Shown here piece after piece: positions 1 through 5,677 of a stretch of DNA of 5,677 nt. Source of the stretch: JANNPJ01 sp035474375 (lineage in GTDB: Bacteria > Actinomycetota > Actinomycetes > Actinomycetales > Kineosporiaceae). Every line of letters starts with the position of its first letter. Position 1 is the stretch's first letter. Below the pieces are notes generated by a model that ran no database searches, was not told where the DNA came from, and was given only the letters and a program-made list of their open reading frames with translations. The position numbers were made by a program, and so were the translations under genes. The stretch covers positions 1-5,677 of the forward strand of contig DATINJ010000241.1 in the NCBI GenBank assembly GCA_035474375.1, read 5' to 3'.

Positions 1-1313
1 CTTCCACCGATATGCACCCGTTCGTGCACGCTTTCACCCCGGCGATCGACCCGCCCTGGGAGACCCGTTCCGACTTCGACGCCTTCCAGGCCGTCGCCCA
101 GCGGTTCAGCGAGTTGGCGCAGACCCACCTGGGCGTCCGCAAGGACCTGGTCGCCGTCCCGCTGCAGCACGACACACCGGGTGAAACCGCCCAGCCCGGT
201 GGCGTCGTCCTGGATTGGCGGGCCGGTGAGGTGGACCCGATCCCGGGCAAGACCATGCCCGGCTTCGTCGTGGTCGAGCGCGACTACGGCACCATCGCCG
301 ACAAGCTGACCACCCTCGGGCCGCTGGTCGAACGGCTGGGGCTGACCACGAAGGCGGTCACCACCATGCCCGACGAGGAGGTCGAGTACCTCGGCAAGAA
401 GAACGGCGTGATGCTCGGCGGCGCGGGTGACGGCAGGCCGGCCCTGGACACCGACAACAAGATGGCCGAGGCCATCCTCACGTTGTCCGGCACCACCAAC
501 GGCCGGCTGTCGGTGCAGGGCTTCCGCCGGCTGGAGGAACGCACCGGGCACAAGCTCCACGACCTCGCCGAGGGTAGCGAGGAGAAGCGGATCACCTTTG
601 CCGACACCCAGGCCCGCCCGGTCCCGGTGATTACCAGTCCGGAATGGTCCGGAAGCGAGACCGGCGGCCGCCGGTACGCGCCGTTCACCATCAACGTCGA
701 GCGGCTCAAGCCCTGGCACACCCTGACTGGCCGAATGCACTTCTTCCTCGACCACGACTGGATGCACGAGTTCGGCGAGGGCTTGCCGATCTACCGGCCG
801 CCCCTGGACATGCAGCACTTGTTCGGCGAACCCGCACTCGGGCCGAACGGCGAAAAACAGGTCACGGTGAGGTATTTGACGCCGCACTCGAAGTGGTCGA
901 TCCACTCCGAGTACCAGGACAACCTGCTGATGCTCTCGCTCTCCCGCGGTGGGCCGACGATCTGGATGAGCACCCAGGACGCCGCCTCGATCGGGGTCAA
1001 GGACAACGACTGGGTCGAGGCGGTGAACCGCAACGGTGTCCTAGTGGTGCGGGCGGTTGTCACCCACCGGATACCCGACGGCATGGTCTTCGTCTATCAC
1101 GCCCAGGAACGAGTGGTGAACGTGCCGATCGCCGAGGCGTCCGGCAAGCGCGGCGGGATTCACAACTCGCTGACTCGAATCTTGGTCAAACCCACTCATC
1201 TGATCGGCGGCTACGCCCAATTGTCCTTCGCCTTCAACTATCTCGGTCCGACCGGTAATCAGCGCGACGAGGTGACGGTCGTGCGCCGTCGCAGCCAGGA
1301 GGTCACGTTCTGA
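1..1313 (+). CDS. narG: Respiratory nitrate reductase alpha subunit NarG, C-terminal part (5' truncated by window edge)
   Basis: This is the C-terminal third of the molybdenum catalytic subunit that reduces nitrate to nitrite on the cytoplasmic face of the membrane. The reading frame is already open at base 3 and reads S-T-D just before the Met at base 12. E. coli NarG has the matching internal stretch TSDMHPF, so that Met is internal and the true start lies upstream. Recognisable NarG blocks, counted from that Met, are DPPWETRSDF (14-23), IPGKTMPG (77-84), a TSPEWSG block (208-214) and YRPPLD (261-266). The molybdopterin-dinucleotide-binding C-terminal domain runs from about 285 to 425, with LTPHSKWSIHS (289-299), RGGPTIW (312-318), YHAQERVVN (362-370), RGGIHNS (380-386) and KPTHLIGGYA (393-402). 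The C-terminus is slightly shorter than in E. coli. The N-terminal Fe-S cluster and the Mo ligand residues are outside the window and cannot be judged. The stop overlaps the narH start by one base. Identification is by remembered family sequence, and is very secure. Confidence 0.97.
   Translation, partial: STDMHPFVHAFTPAIDPPWETRSDFDAFQAVAQRFSELAQTHLGVRKDLVAVPLQHDTPGETAQPGGVVLDWRAGEVDPIPGKTMPGFVVVERDYGTIADKLTTLGPLVERLGLTTKAVTTMPDEEVEYLGKKNGVMLGGAGDGRPALDTDNKMAEAILTLSGTTNGRLSVQGFRRLEERTGHKLHDLAEGSEEKRITFADTQARPVPVITSPEWSGSETGGRRYAPFTINVERLKPWHTLTGRMHFFLDHDWMHEFGEGLPIYRPPLDMQHLFGEPALGPNGEKQVTVRYLTPHSKWSIHSEYQDNLLMLSLSRGGPTIWMSTQDAASIGVKDNDWVEAVNRNGVLVVRAVVTHRIPDGMVFVYHAQERVVNVPIAEASGKRGGIHNSLTRILVKPTHLIGGYAQLSFAFNYLGPTGNQRDEVTVVRRRSQEVTF
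1297..1302 (+). promoter_or_regulatory. Ribosome binding site of narH
   Basis: AGGAGG lies inside the last codons of narG, 10 nt before the ATG at 1313. It supports that ATG as the narH start over the in-frame ATG at 1322, which would be 19 nt away. Confidence 0.75.
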
Positions 1314-3028
1314 TGCGCGTCATGGCCCAGCTCGCGATGGTGATGAATCTCGACAAGTGCATTGGTTGCCACACCTGTTCGGTGACCTGCAAGCAAGCCT
1401 GGACCAACCGCTCCGGGATGGAGTACGCCTGGTTCAACAACGTCGAAACCCGCCCCGGACAGGGATATCCGCGCCGGTACGAGGACCAGGAGCAGTGGAA
1501 GGGCGGCTGGGTACTCAACCGCCGCGGCCGACTGACCCTGAAGGCCGGCGGTCGGGTGAAGAAGCTGATGTCGATCTTCTCCAACCCGGTGATGCCGAAC
1601 ATCAAGGACTACTACGAGCCGTGGACCTATGACTACGAGAAGCTCACCACCGCACCCTTGGGTGACGACTTCCCGGTAGCGGAACCGAAATCGCTGCTGA
1701 CCGGCAAGCCGATCAACATCGAGTGGAGCGCCAACTGGGACGACGACCTGGGTGGGGCGCCGGAGCACGGGCACCTCGATCCGATCGTCGAGAAGGTCCG
1801 GCAGGAAGCCAGCGACAAGGTCAAGTTCGAGTACGAGAGCGCCTTCATGATGTATCTGCCGCGGATTTGCGAGCAGTGTCTGAACCCGGCGTGCGTGGCC
1901 TCCTGCCCGTCCGGGGCGATGTACAAGCGTTCCGAGGACGGGATCGTTCTGGTCGACCAGGACGCCTGCCGGGGCTGGCGGCAATGCGTCACCGGATGCC
2001 CCTACAAGAAGGTGTACTTCAACCACCGCACCGGCAAGGCGGAGAAGTGCACGTTCTGCTACCCCCGGATCGAGGTCGGCCTGCCCACCGTGTGCAGCGA
2101 AACCTGTGTCGGACGACTGCGTTACATCGGGTTGGTCTTCTACGATGCTGACCGGGTCACCGAGGCCGCCTCAACCAAGGACGAGAAAGCCTTGTACCAG
2201 GCGCAGCTCGACATCATGCTCGACCCGCACGACCCGGCGGTGATTGCCGGGGCGCAGCAGGAAGGGATCAGCGACGACTGGATCGCCGCCGCCCAGATCT
2301 CCCCGATCTACGCCCTGGCCAAGACGTACAAGGTCGCCCTGCCATTGCATCCGGAATACCGGACGATGCCGATGGTCTGGTACGTCCCCCCGCTGTCGCC
2401 GGTTTCGGAGATCCTGCGGGACACCGGGCATGACGGCGAGGATGTCGATAACCTGTTCGGGGCGATCGAAACCCTCCGAATTCCCATCGAATACCTGGCC
2501 GAACTGTTCAGCGCCGGCGACACCGGGCCGGTGACCGACGTCCTGAAACGACTGGCGGCGATGCGCGCCTACATGCGTCGGATCACGATGAACGAACCGG
2601 CCGACGAATCGATCGCGGCCGCCGCCGGGATGACCGGCTCCGAGGTCACCGCGATGTACCGGTTGCTGGCGATCGCCAAGTACGAGGACCGTTACGTGAT
2701 CCCGTCAGCCTATGCCCAGCGGGGGCACGACCTCGAGGAAGCTGCCTGCAGCCTGGACTTCGACGGTGGTCCCGGAATGCTGGACAGCGGGCCCTTCGGG
2801 GAGGCCTCCGGCAAGCCGGTGCCGGTCGCAGTGGAGACCTTCAACGCCCTTCGCGAACGTCAGACATCTTCGGAGACAGGCGATTCCGGCGGACTGAAGG
2901 GCCGGGTCAACCTGCTCAACTGGGACGGCAAGGGCGCACCGACCGGCTTGTTCCCGATCAAGCCGAAGCCACCCGCAGCGACGACCGCAACGCTTGCGGC
3001 AGACCCGACGAGGGAGACGAACCGATGA
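1313..3028 (+). CDS. narH: Respiratory nitrate reductase beta (iron-sulfur) subunit NarH
   Basis: This is the electron-transfer subunit of the NarGHI complex. It carries electrons from the NarI hemes to NarG through three [4Fe-4S] clusters and one [3Fe-4S] cluster, in the cytoplasm. All cluster ligands of the family are visible. The N-terminal group is C16, C19, C22, C26 (CIGCHTCSVTC). The others are C186, C189, C194, C198 (CEQCLNPACVASC), C219, C225, C229 with the diagnostic Trp222 (CRGWRQCVTGC), and C246, C249, C261, C265. Trp in place of a fourth Cys is what makes one cluster 3Fe-4S in this family. From C16 to C26 the numbering equals that of E. coli NarH, which supports the chosen start. 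The central block LPLHPEYRTMPMVWYVPPLSP style sequence is present around 340-360. At 571 residues it is about 60 longer than E. coli NarH (512), and the excess is mainly a Gly/Pro/Thr/Ala-rich tail after about residue 505. It overlaps narG by 1 nt and narJ by 4 nt. Confidence 0.98.
   Translation: MRVMAQLAMVMNLDKCIGCHTCSVTCKQAWTNRSGMEYAWFNNVETRPGQGYPRRYEDQEQWKGGWVLNRRGRLTLKAGGRVKKLMSIFSNPVMPNIKDYYEPWTYDYEKLTTAPLGDDFPVAEPKSLLTGKPINIEWSANWDDDLGGAPEHGHLDPIVEKVRQEASDKVKFEYESAFMMYLPRICEQCLNPACVASCPSGAMYKRSEDGIVLVDQDACRGWRQCVTGCPYKKVYFNHRTGKAEKCTFCYPRIEVGLPTVCSETCVGRLRYIGLVFYDADRVTEAASTKDEKALYQAQLDIMLDPHDPAVIAGAQQEGISDDWIAAAQISPIYALAKTYKVALPLHPEYRTMPMVWYVPPLSPVSEILRDTGHDGEDVDNLFGAIETLRIPIEYLAELFSAGDTGPVTDVLKRLAAMRAYMRRITMNEPADESIAAAAGMTGSEVTAMYRLLAIAKYEDRYVIPSAYAQRGHDLEEAACSLDFDGGPGMLDSGPFGEASGKPVPVAVETFNALRERQTSSETGDSGGLKGRVNLLNWDGKGAPTGLFPIKPKPPAATTATLAADPTRETNR
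3012..3016 (+). promoter_or_regulatory. Ribosome binding site of narJ
   Basis: GGGAG (within AGGGAGA) sits 8 nt before the ATG at 3025, inside the last codons of narH. It fixes the narJ start, whose ATG overlaps the narH TGA stop as ATGA. Confidence 0.7.
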
Positions 3029-3702
3029 CCGGCGCCACGGAGCATGCCGCGGTATTGCAGGCGGCATCGTTGCTGTTGCAGTACCCGGACGAACGCTGGC
3101 GGACCGAGCTGCCGATCGTACGTGAGGCCCTATTGACGATGCCGCACGGCGCCCCGCGGGACGGGCTGCTTGCCCTGGTCGAGCATGCCCAGACCACGCC
3201 GGCGGCCGAACTGGAGGTGCACTACGTCGAGGTCTTCGACCGCAAGCGAAAGTGCTGCCTGCATCTGACCTGGTACACCGACGGCGAGACCCGGCGGCGC
3301 GGCCTCTCCTTGGCCCGGTTGAAGGCCCTGTACCGCACCCACGGATTCGAGCTGCAGGGCGGGGAACTACCGGACTACCTACCCGTCGTGCTCGAATTCG
3401 CCGCCCAGGGCGACGTCACTCTGGGATTGCAACTCATCCAGGAGCACCGCCCGGCCGTCGAGCTCCTTCGGCTGGCCCTGCTTGACGTGGGCACCCCGTA
3501 CGCCAGTGTCCTGACCGCCCTATGCGCCTTGCTACCAGGGGTCTCCCCCGCCGACGAGGCCGCCGCCATCGCTCTGGCCCGAAACGGTCCACCGGGCGAG
3601 TCCGTCGGCCTCAACCCCTACGGCGCCCCGGGCACCCCCGGCGCGGACCCGACGGCCGGCCTCGGTCCGACCTCCCTGGAATTCACTGGAGTGCGGCGAT
3701 GA
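3025..3702 (+). CDS. narJ: Nitrate reductase assembly chaperone NarJ (delta subunit)
   Basis: This is a cytoplasmic, system-specific chaperone of the NarJ/TorD/DmsD family. In the known systems it binds apo-NarG, helps insert the molybdenum cofactor and Fe-S clusters, and delays membrane docking until maturation; it is not part of the final enzyme. The protein has 225 residues, close to E. coli NarJ, and is predicted mostly alpha-helical with no signal peptide or membrane segment. Family blocks are LLLQYPDERW (16-25), the core YVEVFDRKRK (67-76) followed by a WYTDGETRRRG segment (83-93), and ELPDYLPVVLEF (114-125), which matches ELPDHLPLYLEY of E. coli. The last 40 residues are Gly/Pro-rich and probably disordered. 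It sits between narH and narI as in canonical operons, with ATGA overlaps at both ends, so its translation is likely coupled to that of narH. Confidence 0.96.
   Translation: MTGATEHAAVLQAASLLLQYPDERWRTELPIVREALLTMPHGAPRDGLLALVEHAQTTPAAELEVHYVEVFDRKRKCCLHLTWYTDGETRRRGLSLARLKALYRTHGFELQGGELPDYLPVVLEFAAQGDVTLGLQLIQEHRPAVELLRLALLDVGTPYASVLTALCALLPGVSPADEAAAIALARNGPPGESVGLNPYGAPGTPGADPTAGLGPTSLEFTGVRR
3688..3691 (+). promoter_or_regulatory. Ribosome binding site of narI
   Basis: GGAG lies 7 nt before the ATG at 3699. It decides the narI start: the same frame stays open upstream to an ATG at 3522, but that extension lies wholly inside narJ, has no family similarity, and would place 59 Arg/Pro-rich residues before the first membrane helix. 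Confidence 0.7.
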
Positions 3703-4442
3703 AGCTAATCGATCTACTGCTCTGGGGCGTGCTGCCCTACGTGGTCTTCGCGATTCTGGTCGGTGGCACCATCTGGCGATGGAAATACGACCAGTTCGGC
3801 TGGACCACCCGCTCGTCCCAACTCTACGAATCCCGGCTGCTTCGGCTGGGCAGTCCGCTGTTCCATTTCGGCATCCTGGTGGTGATTTTCGGTCACATCA
3901 TCGGGCTGGTGATTCCGAAATCCTGGACCGACTGGGTCGGATTGAGCCAGGAGGCGTACCACATTCAGGCCTTGCTCCTGGGCACCGTTGCCGGGCTCGC
4001 CACCCTGGTCGGCATCCTCATCCTGGTGTACCGCCGGCGCACCACCGGTCCGGTGTTCATGGCCACCACCCGCAATGACAAGGCGATGTACGTCCTGCTC
4101 GTCTCGGCGATCGTGGCCGGTCTGGCGACCACGCTCCTCGGTGCCGGCGCAACCGGCGACGAGCACAACTACCGGTTGACCGTTGCGCCGTGGTTCAGGT
4201 CGCTCTTCGTGTTTCAGCCGGACATCGACGCGATGGCCGCCGCGGGTATCGCCTTCCATGTGCACGTGCTGATCGCCATGTCGCTCTTCGCGTCCTGGCC
4301 CTTCACTCGGCTCGTGCACGCCTTCAGCGCCCCTGTCGGGTACCTGTTCCGGCCCTACGTCGTCTACCGCCGGCGCTCGCCGGCCGCCGGGACCCCGGCT
4401 TCACGGGAGCAGCGCCGCGGCTGGGAACGCGCCAACCGGTAG
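3699..4442 (+). CDS. narI: Respiratory nitrate reductase gamma subunit NarI, diheme cytochrome b
   Basis: This is the integral membrane subunit that oxidises (mena)quinol on the outer side of the membrane, passes electrons through two b hemes to NarH, and anchors NarGH. It has 247 residues (E. coli 225). Five hydrophobic segments are visible at about 5-25, 52-73, 89-111, 129-149 and 183-206. The expected heme ligands by alignment with E. coli (H56, H66, H187, H205) are H56 (LFHFG), H66 (FGH), H189 (HVHV) and H207 (RLVH); the last pair keeps the 18-residue spacing. Other NarI signatures are RYDQF/W-like WKYDQFGW (28-35), TRSSQL (37-42) and PFTRLVHAFSAPVGYL (201-216). The C-terminus carries a basic, Arg-rich extension after about 223, probably cytoplasmic. 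The start at 3699 overlaps the narJ stop as ATGA and aligns with the E. coli N-terminus (both end in a P-Y before helix 1). It is the last gene of the operon; no hairpin with a T-run follows the stop. Confidence 0.96.
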   Translation: MKLIDLLLWGVLPYVVFAILVGGTIWRWKYDQFGWTTRSSQLYESRLLRLGSPLFHFGILVVIFGHIIGLVIPKSWTDWVGLSQEAYHIQALLLGTVAGLATLVGILILVYRRRTTGPVFMATTRNDKAMYVLLVSAIVAGLATTLLGAGATGDEHNYRLTVAPWFRSLFVFQPDIDAMAAAGIAFHVHVLIAMSLFASWPFTRLVHAFSAPVGYLFRPYVVYRRRSPAAGTPASREQRRGWERANR

Positions 4443-4468
4443 AGCCTCGTCGACATACCGGCGGCCAC

Positions 4469-4474
4469 TAATAT
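4469..4474 (+). promoter_or_regulatory. Candidate -10 element for a leaderless acetyltransferase transcript
   Basis: TAATAT fits the actinobacterial TANNNT -10 consensus and ends 6 nt before the ATG at 4481, which would put transcription initiation at or next to the start codon. No purine-rich Shine-Dalgarno sequence precedes that ATG, which agrees with leaderless translation. Upstream, TCGACA (4450-4455) resembles a -35 box, but the 13-nt spacing is too short for a standard sigma-70-type promoter, so only the -10 is called. This is inferred from sequence alone. Confidence 0.5.
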
Positions 4475-4480
4475 CACCTG

Positions 4481-5050
4481 ATGTTCCAGCCGACGTACCC
4501 GATTCGGACCTCGCGTCTCATCTTGCGCCCGGTCACGTTGGACGACCTCGACGATGTTTTTGGGTACCAGTGCCGGCCCGACGTGGTTCGTTGGATGCTC
4601 GGCGCCGAACCGCGCACCCGTGAGGAGTCACGGGCGTCCGTGGAGACCATGGCAGGTGAGGATGGGCTGCGCGTAGAGAACGATTGTCTGACCTTGGCCG
4701 TGGCCACCGATGCTGGGGTGGTCGGGACAGTGGAGTTGGTCTGGCGCAGTCGCCTGGAGCGCACAGCTGAACTTGGGTATGTCTTCCATCCCGATCATGG
4801 AGGGCGAGGGCTGGCCACGGAGGCCGCCGCAGCGCTATTGGACTGGGGATTCACCGAGTTCGGGCTGCACCGGATCTACGCTCGGTGTCACGGCGGCAAC
4901 GAGAGGTCTGTGCGCCTGATGACACGGCTCGGCATGCGCCAGGAGGCGCGGCATGTCGAGAGCTACCTGTTCCGCGGAGCATGGGCCGACCGGCTCGTGT
5001 TCGCCATTCTTGATCGCGAGTGGCGGGCACGGACGGCGCCTGGAGGGTGA
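4481..5050 (+). CDS. GNAT family N-acetyltransferase, RimJ/RimL-like
   Basis: This is a predicted cytoplasmic acetyltransferase that uses acetyl-CoA; the substrate is unknown (ribosomal protein N-terminus, amino acid or antibiotic are all possible in this subfamily). The protein has 189 residues, the usual size. The N-terminal strand TSRLILRPVTLDD (10-22) is typical of the Acetyltransf_3 group. ELGYVFHPDHGGRGLATEA (97-115) is motif A, where G107-G108-R109-G110-L111-A112 forms the pyrophosphate-binding loop for CoA. HRIYARCHGGNERSVRLM (130-147) followed by TRLGMRQEA (148-156) is the conserved Asn/Ser helix and closing motif. It starts 38 nt after narI on the same strand, with no visible terminator between, so it may be read from the nar transcript as well as from its own putative leaderless promoter. 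Nothing in the sequence ties it functionally to nitrate respiration. Family assignment is firm and substrate is unassigned. Confidence 0.9.
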   Translation: MFQPTYPIRTSRLILRPVTLDDLDDVFGYQCRPDVVRWMLGAEPRTREESRASVETMAGEDGLRVENDCLTLAVATDAGVVGTVELVWRSRLERTAELGYVFHPDHGGRGLATEAAAALLDWGFTEFGLHRIYARCHGGNERSVRLMTRLGMRQEARHVESYLFRGAWADRLVFAILDREWRARTAPGG

Positions 5051-5096
5051 CCCATCGCCGTTGCTGGCTCACTTTGGACTCGAAACGATCAGGCGG

Positions 5097-5109
5097 TGGC
5101 CGCGGGCCA
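5097..5109. terminator. Short GC hairpin, possible weak terminator of the acetyltransferase gene
   Basis: TGGCC and GGCCA pair around a GCG loop, extendable by one G-T wobble. It lies 46 nt after the acetyltransferase stop. The stem is short and no T-run follows, so the terminator role is only a guess from position. Confidence 0.2.
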
Positions 5110-5188
5110 TAGGCGTAACCCTGACCGGTGGCTGGCGGGAATCGACGACCTACCGGCCCGGACCGCCGGACACGTGGCCCGGGTGGAA

Positions 5189-5200
5189 CCGCGAAAGCGG
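5189..5200. other. CCGC-GAAA-GCGG hairpin with GNRA tetraloop
   Basis: This is a perfect 4-bp GC stem closed by a GAAA tetraloop, a stable small RNA fold on the plus strand, 10 nt before the first copy of the 53-bp repeat. It may help terminate or stabilise the acetyltransferase mRNA, but a 12-nt fold like this can occur by chance in GC-rich DNA. Confidence 0.25.
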
Positions 5201-5210
5201 ATGCGGCAGT

Positions 5211-5263
5211 TTGTGTTCGCGATGATGGCGGGGCTGCCACTGCCGTCCTAGAACGGTGGTTCT
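5211..5263. repeat. 53-bp direct repeat, copy 1
   Basis: This copy is identical at all 53 positions to 5266-5318, and the two are separated by 2 bp (period 55). It begins TTGTGTTCGCGATGATGG and ends CTAGAACGGTGGTTCT. Read on the minus strand it repeats the last four sense codons and stop of the HNH gene (E-P-P-F-stop) plus the 37 bases after it, but it lies downstream of the real stop. Because 55 is not a multiple of three, the copied stop is in another frame. It looks like a local tandem duplication of the 3' end of the HNH gene. Confidence 0.95.
5250..5263. terminator. AGAAC-GGTG-GTTCT inverted repeat in repeat copy 1, candidate plus-strand terminator
   Basis: A 5-bp perfect stem with a 4-nt loop is followed on the plus strand by TCTTGTGTT, the most T-rich stretch downstream of the acetyltransferase gene. 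This is the best, though weak, candidate for its intrinsic terminator. The stem is shorter than usual for a rho-independent site. Confidence 0.3.
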
Positions 5264-5265
5264 TC

Positions 5266-5318
5266 TTGTGTTCGCGATGATGGCGGGGCTGCCACTGCCG
5301 TCCTAGAACGGTGGTTCT
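5266..5318. repeat. 53-bp direct repeat, copy 2
   Basis: This is the second, identical copy. It covers the stop codon (5303-5305) and the last four sense codons of the minus-strand HNH gene, so it is probably the original copy, with 5211-5263 the duplicate. The inverted repeat AGAAC-GGTG-GTTCT at 5305-5318 overlaps those codons. On the minus strand the bases after the stop contain a GGCAG-T-GGCAG direct repeat and a TGGC-AGCCCC-GCCA mini-hairpin. Confidence 0.95.
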
Positions 5319-5677
5319 CCGGGGTCGTCGTCTGGTGGGCTTGCCCTTCCTGGCGCACTTTGGTTTGGATTGTGTTGGGGTGGTGGGTATTTGGGTGGTG
5401 GTCCGGTGTAGACGTGGGGGTAACTGAGGTACACATGGCCGGTGGGGCTGGTCATGATGATGGTGCCTGGTGGGTGGTGGGGGTTGGTGGAGATGCGGTG
5501 GGTCCAGCGGCCTTGGTGTTTCATCCGGTGGTCGCGATCGCATTCGGCGGCGAGGTTGGGTTCGCTGGTGTCGCCGGCGGGCCAGGCGATGATGTGGTCG
5601 AGGTCGCTGTGGGTGGCGGGGTGGTGGCAGGTGGGGGTGCGGCAGGTGACGTCGCGGGCTCGGACGTGGTCGGCGAG
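5303..5677 (-). CDS. HNH endonuclease, DUF222/13E12-repeat family, C-terminal part (5' end beyond window)
   Basis: These are the last 124 residues of a minus-strand protein whose N-terminal DUF222 region lies past the right edge. Numbering from the window edge, the HNH nuclease domain shows paired Cys C12 and C17 (CRTPTC), the D27-H28 pair in SDLDHIIAWP, N41 in EPNLAAEC, and C46 with H50 (CDRDHRMKH). This is the zinc-bound beta-beta-alpha-metal fold expected to cut DNA with a divalent metal. It continues with GRW (57-59) and TSPTGHVYLSYP (77-88), a C-terminal signature I associate with DUF222 proteins. The tail after about 90 is Pro-rich and probably disordered, ending G-E-P-P-F. The coding strand is markedly C-rich and G-poor (ACC, CCC and CAC codons). 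These genes are numerous in many actinobacterial genomes; their role is not settled, with suggested links to mobile elements or DNA repair. It is convergent with the acetyltransferase gene. Catalytic residues look intact. Confidence 0.9.
   Translation of the reverse strand, partial: LADHVRARDVTCRTPTCHHPATHSDLDHIIAWPAGDTSEPNLAAECDRDHRMKHQGRWTHRISTNPHHPPGTIIMTSPTGHVYLSYPHVYTGPPPKYPPPQHNPNQSAPGRASPPDDDPGEPPF

Larger units (their letters stand above)
5051..5302. other. Non-coding gap between convergent genes
   Basis: This stretch of about 250 bases separates the acetyltransferase stop from the stop of the minus-strand HNH gene. I see no credible gene in it: the open frames that cross it are compositionally biased and match no family I recognise. 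It contains two short GC hairpins (5097-5109 and 5189-5200), a CACGTG palindrome flanked by CCGG blocks (5166-5182), one full copy of a 53-bp repeat (5211-5263) and most of the second. No T-run follows the GC hairpins, so classic intrinsic termination is not evident, although a terminator would be expected here. Confidence 0.6.

Noticed and set aside
12..14. The ATG at 12 as a start of narG.
   Set aside because: The frame is open to the window edge and the residues before it (S-T-D) match the interior of E. coli NarG, so this Met is internal.
1259..2026. A 255-residue minus-strand open frame opposite narH.
   Set aside because: narH is certain in this region, and the antisense frame is a GC-codon shadow with no family features.
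3522..3698. An in-frame ATG at 3522 that would extend NarI by 59 residues.
   Set aside because: The extension overlaps narJ throughout, is Arg/Pro-rich with no family similarity, and the ATG at 3699 has a Shine-Dalgarno sequence and matches the E. coli NarI N-terminus.
5166..5182. CACGTG flanked by CCGG blocks as an operator.
   Set aside because: It lies between two convergent gene ends, far from any promoter, and short palindromes of this kind are common in GC-rich DNA.
5211..5318. The 53-bp repeats as a CRISPR array.
   Set aside because: There are only two copies and the intervening sequence is 2 bp, so there is no spacer.
5377..5502. G-rich plus-strand stretch (many GGTGG and GGTGGG runs) as a G-quadruplex or microsatellite.
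   Set aside because: It is explained by the Pro/His/Thr-rich codons of the minus-strand HNH gene; only two-tetrad quadruplexes could form, and no regular repeat unit persists.
4851..5543. A 230-residue minus-strand open frame across the gap.
   Set aside because: It is antisense to the acetyltransferase gene, overlaps the HNH gene in another frame, is rich in Arg/Pro/His as expected for a shadow frame in GC-rich DNA, and shows no recognisable domain.

Overview
The window holds the 3' part of a canonical respiratory nitrate reductase operon, narGHJI, read left to right. It is followed by a single GNAT-type acetyltransferase gene, a short convergent gap with a perfect tandem duplication, and the 3' end of a DUF222/13E12-type HNH endonuclease gene on the opposite strand. 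The high G+C codon usage, the extended C-termini of NarH and NarI, and the DUF222-HNH gene (a family especially abundant in Actinobacteria) point to a high-GC actinobacterium. I cannot name a genus from the sequence.

Bases 1-4442 are the nar operon. narG enters truncated at the left edge, with only its C-terminal third present. narH, narJ and narI are complete. The junctions are a TGATG (1-nt overlap) between narG and narH and ATGA (4-nt overlaps) for narH/narJ and narJ/narI, so the operon is tightly packed and probably translationally coupled. NarG (molybdopterin catalytic subunit) and NarH (four Fe-S clusters) form the cytoplasmic dimer that reduces nitrate. NarI is the five-helix diheme cytochrome b that oxidises quinol and anchors the dimer. 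NarJ is the dedicated chaperone for cofactor loading of NarG. All visible cofactor ligands (15 Cys plus the Trp in NarH, four His in NarI) are intact, so the complex looks functional as far as can be seen.

Bases 4443-5050 hold a RimJ/RimL-like N-acetyltransferase gene. It starts 38 nt after narI, with no Shine-Dalgarno sequence but a TAATAT box at exactly the distance expected for a leaderless actinobacterial transcript. No terminator separates it from narI.

Bases 5051-5302 are a non-coding gap between convergent genes. It holds small GC hairpins and two identical 53-bp copies in tandem (period 55). The second copy contains the stop codon and last four sense codons of the HNH gene. Bases 5303-5677 are the C-terminal 124 residues of that HNH endonuclease on the minus strand.

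I found no previously undescribed system here. The most useful points for follow-up are the tandem duplication at the HNH 3' end and the leaderless start of the acetyltransferase.
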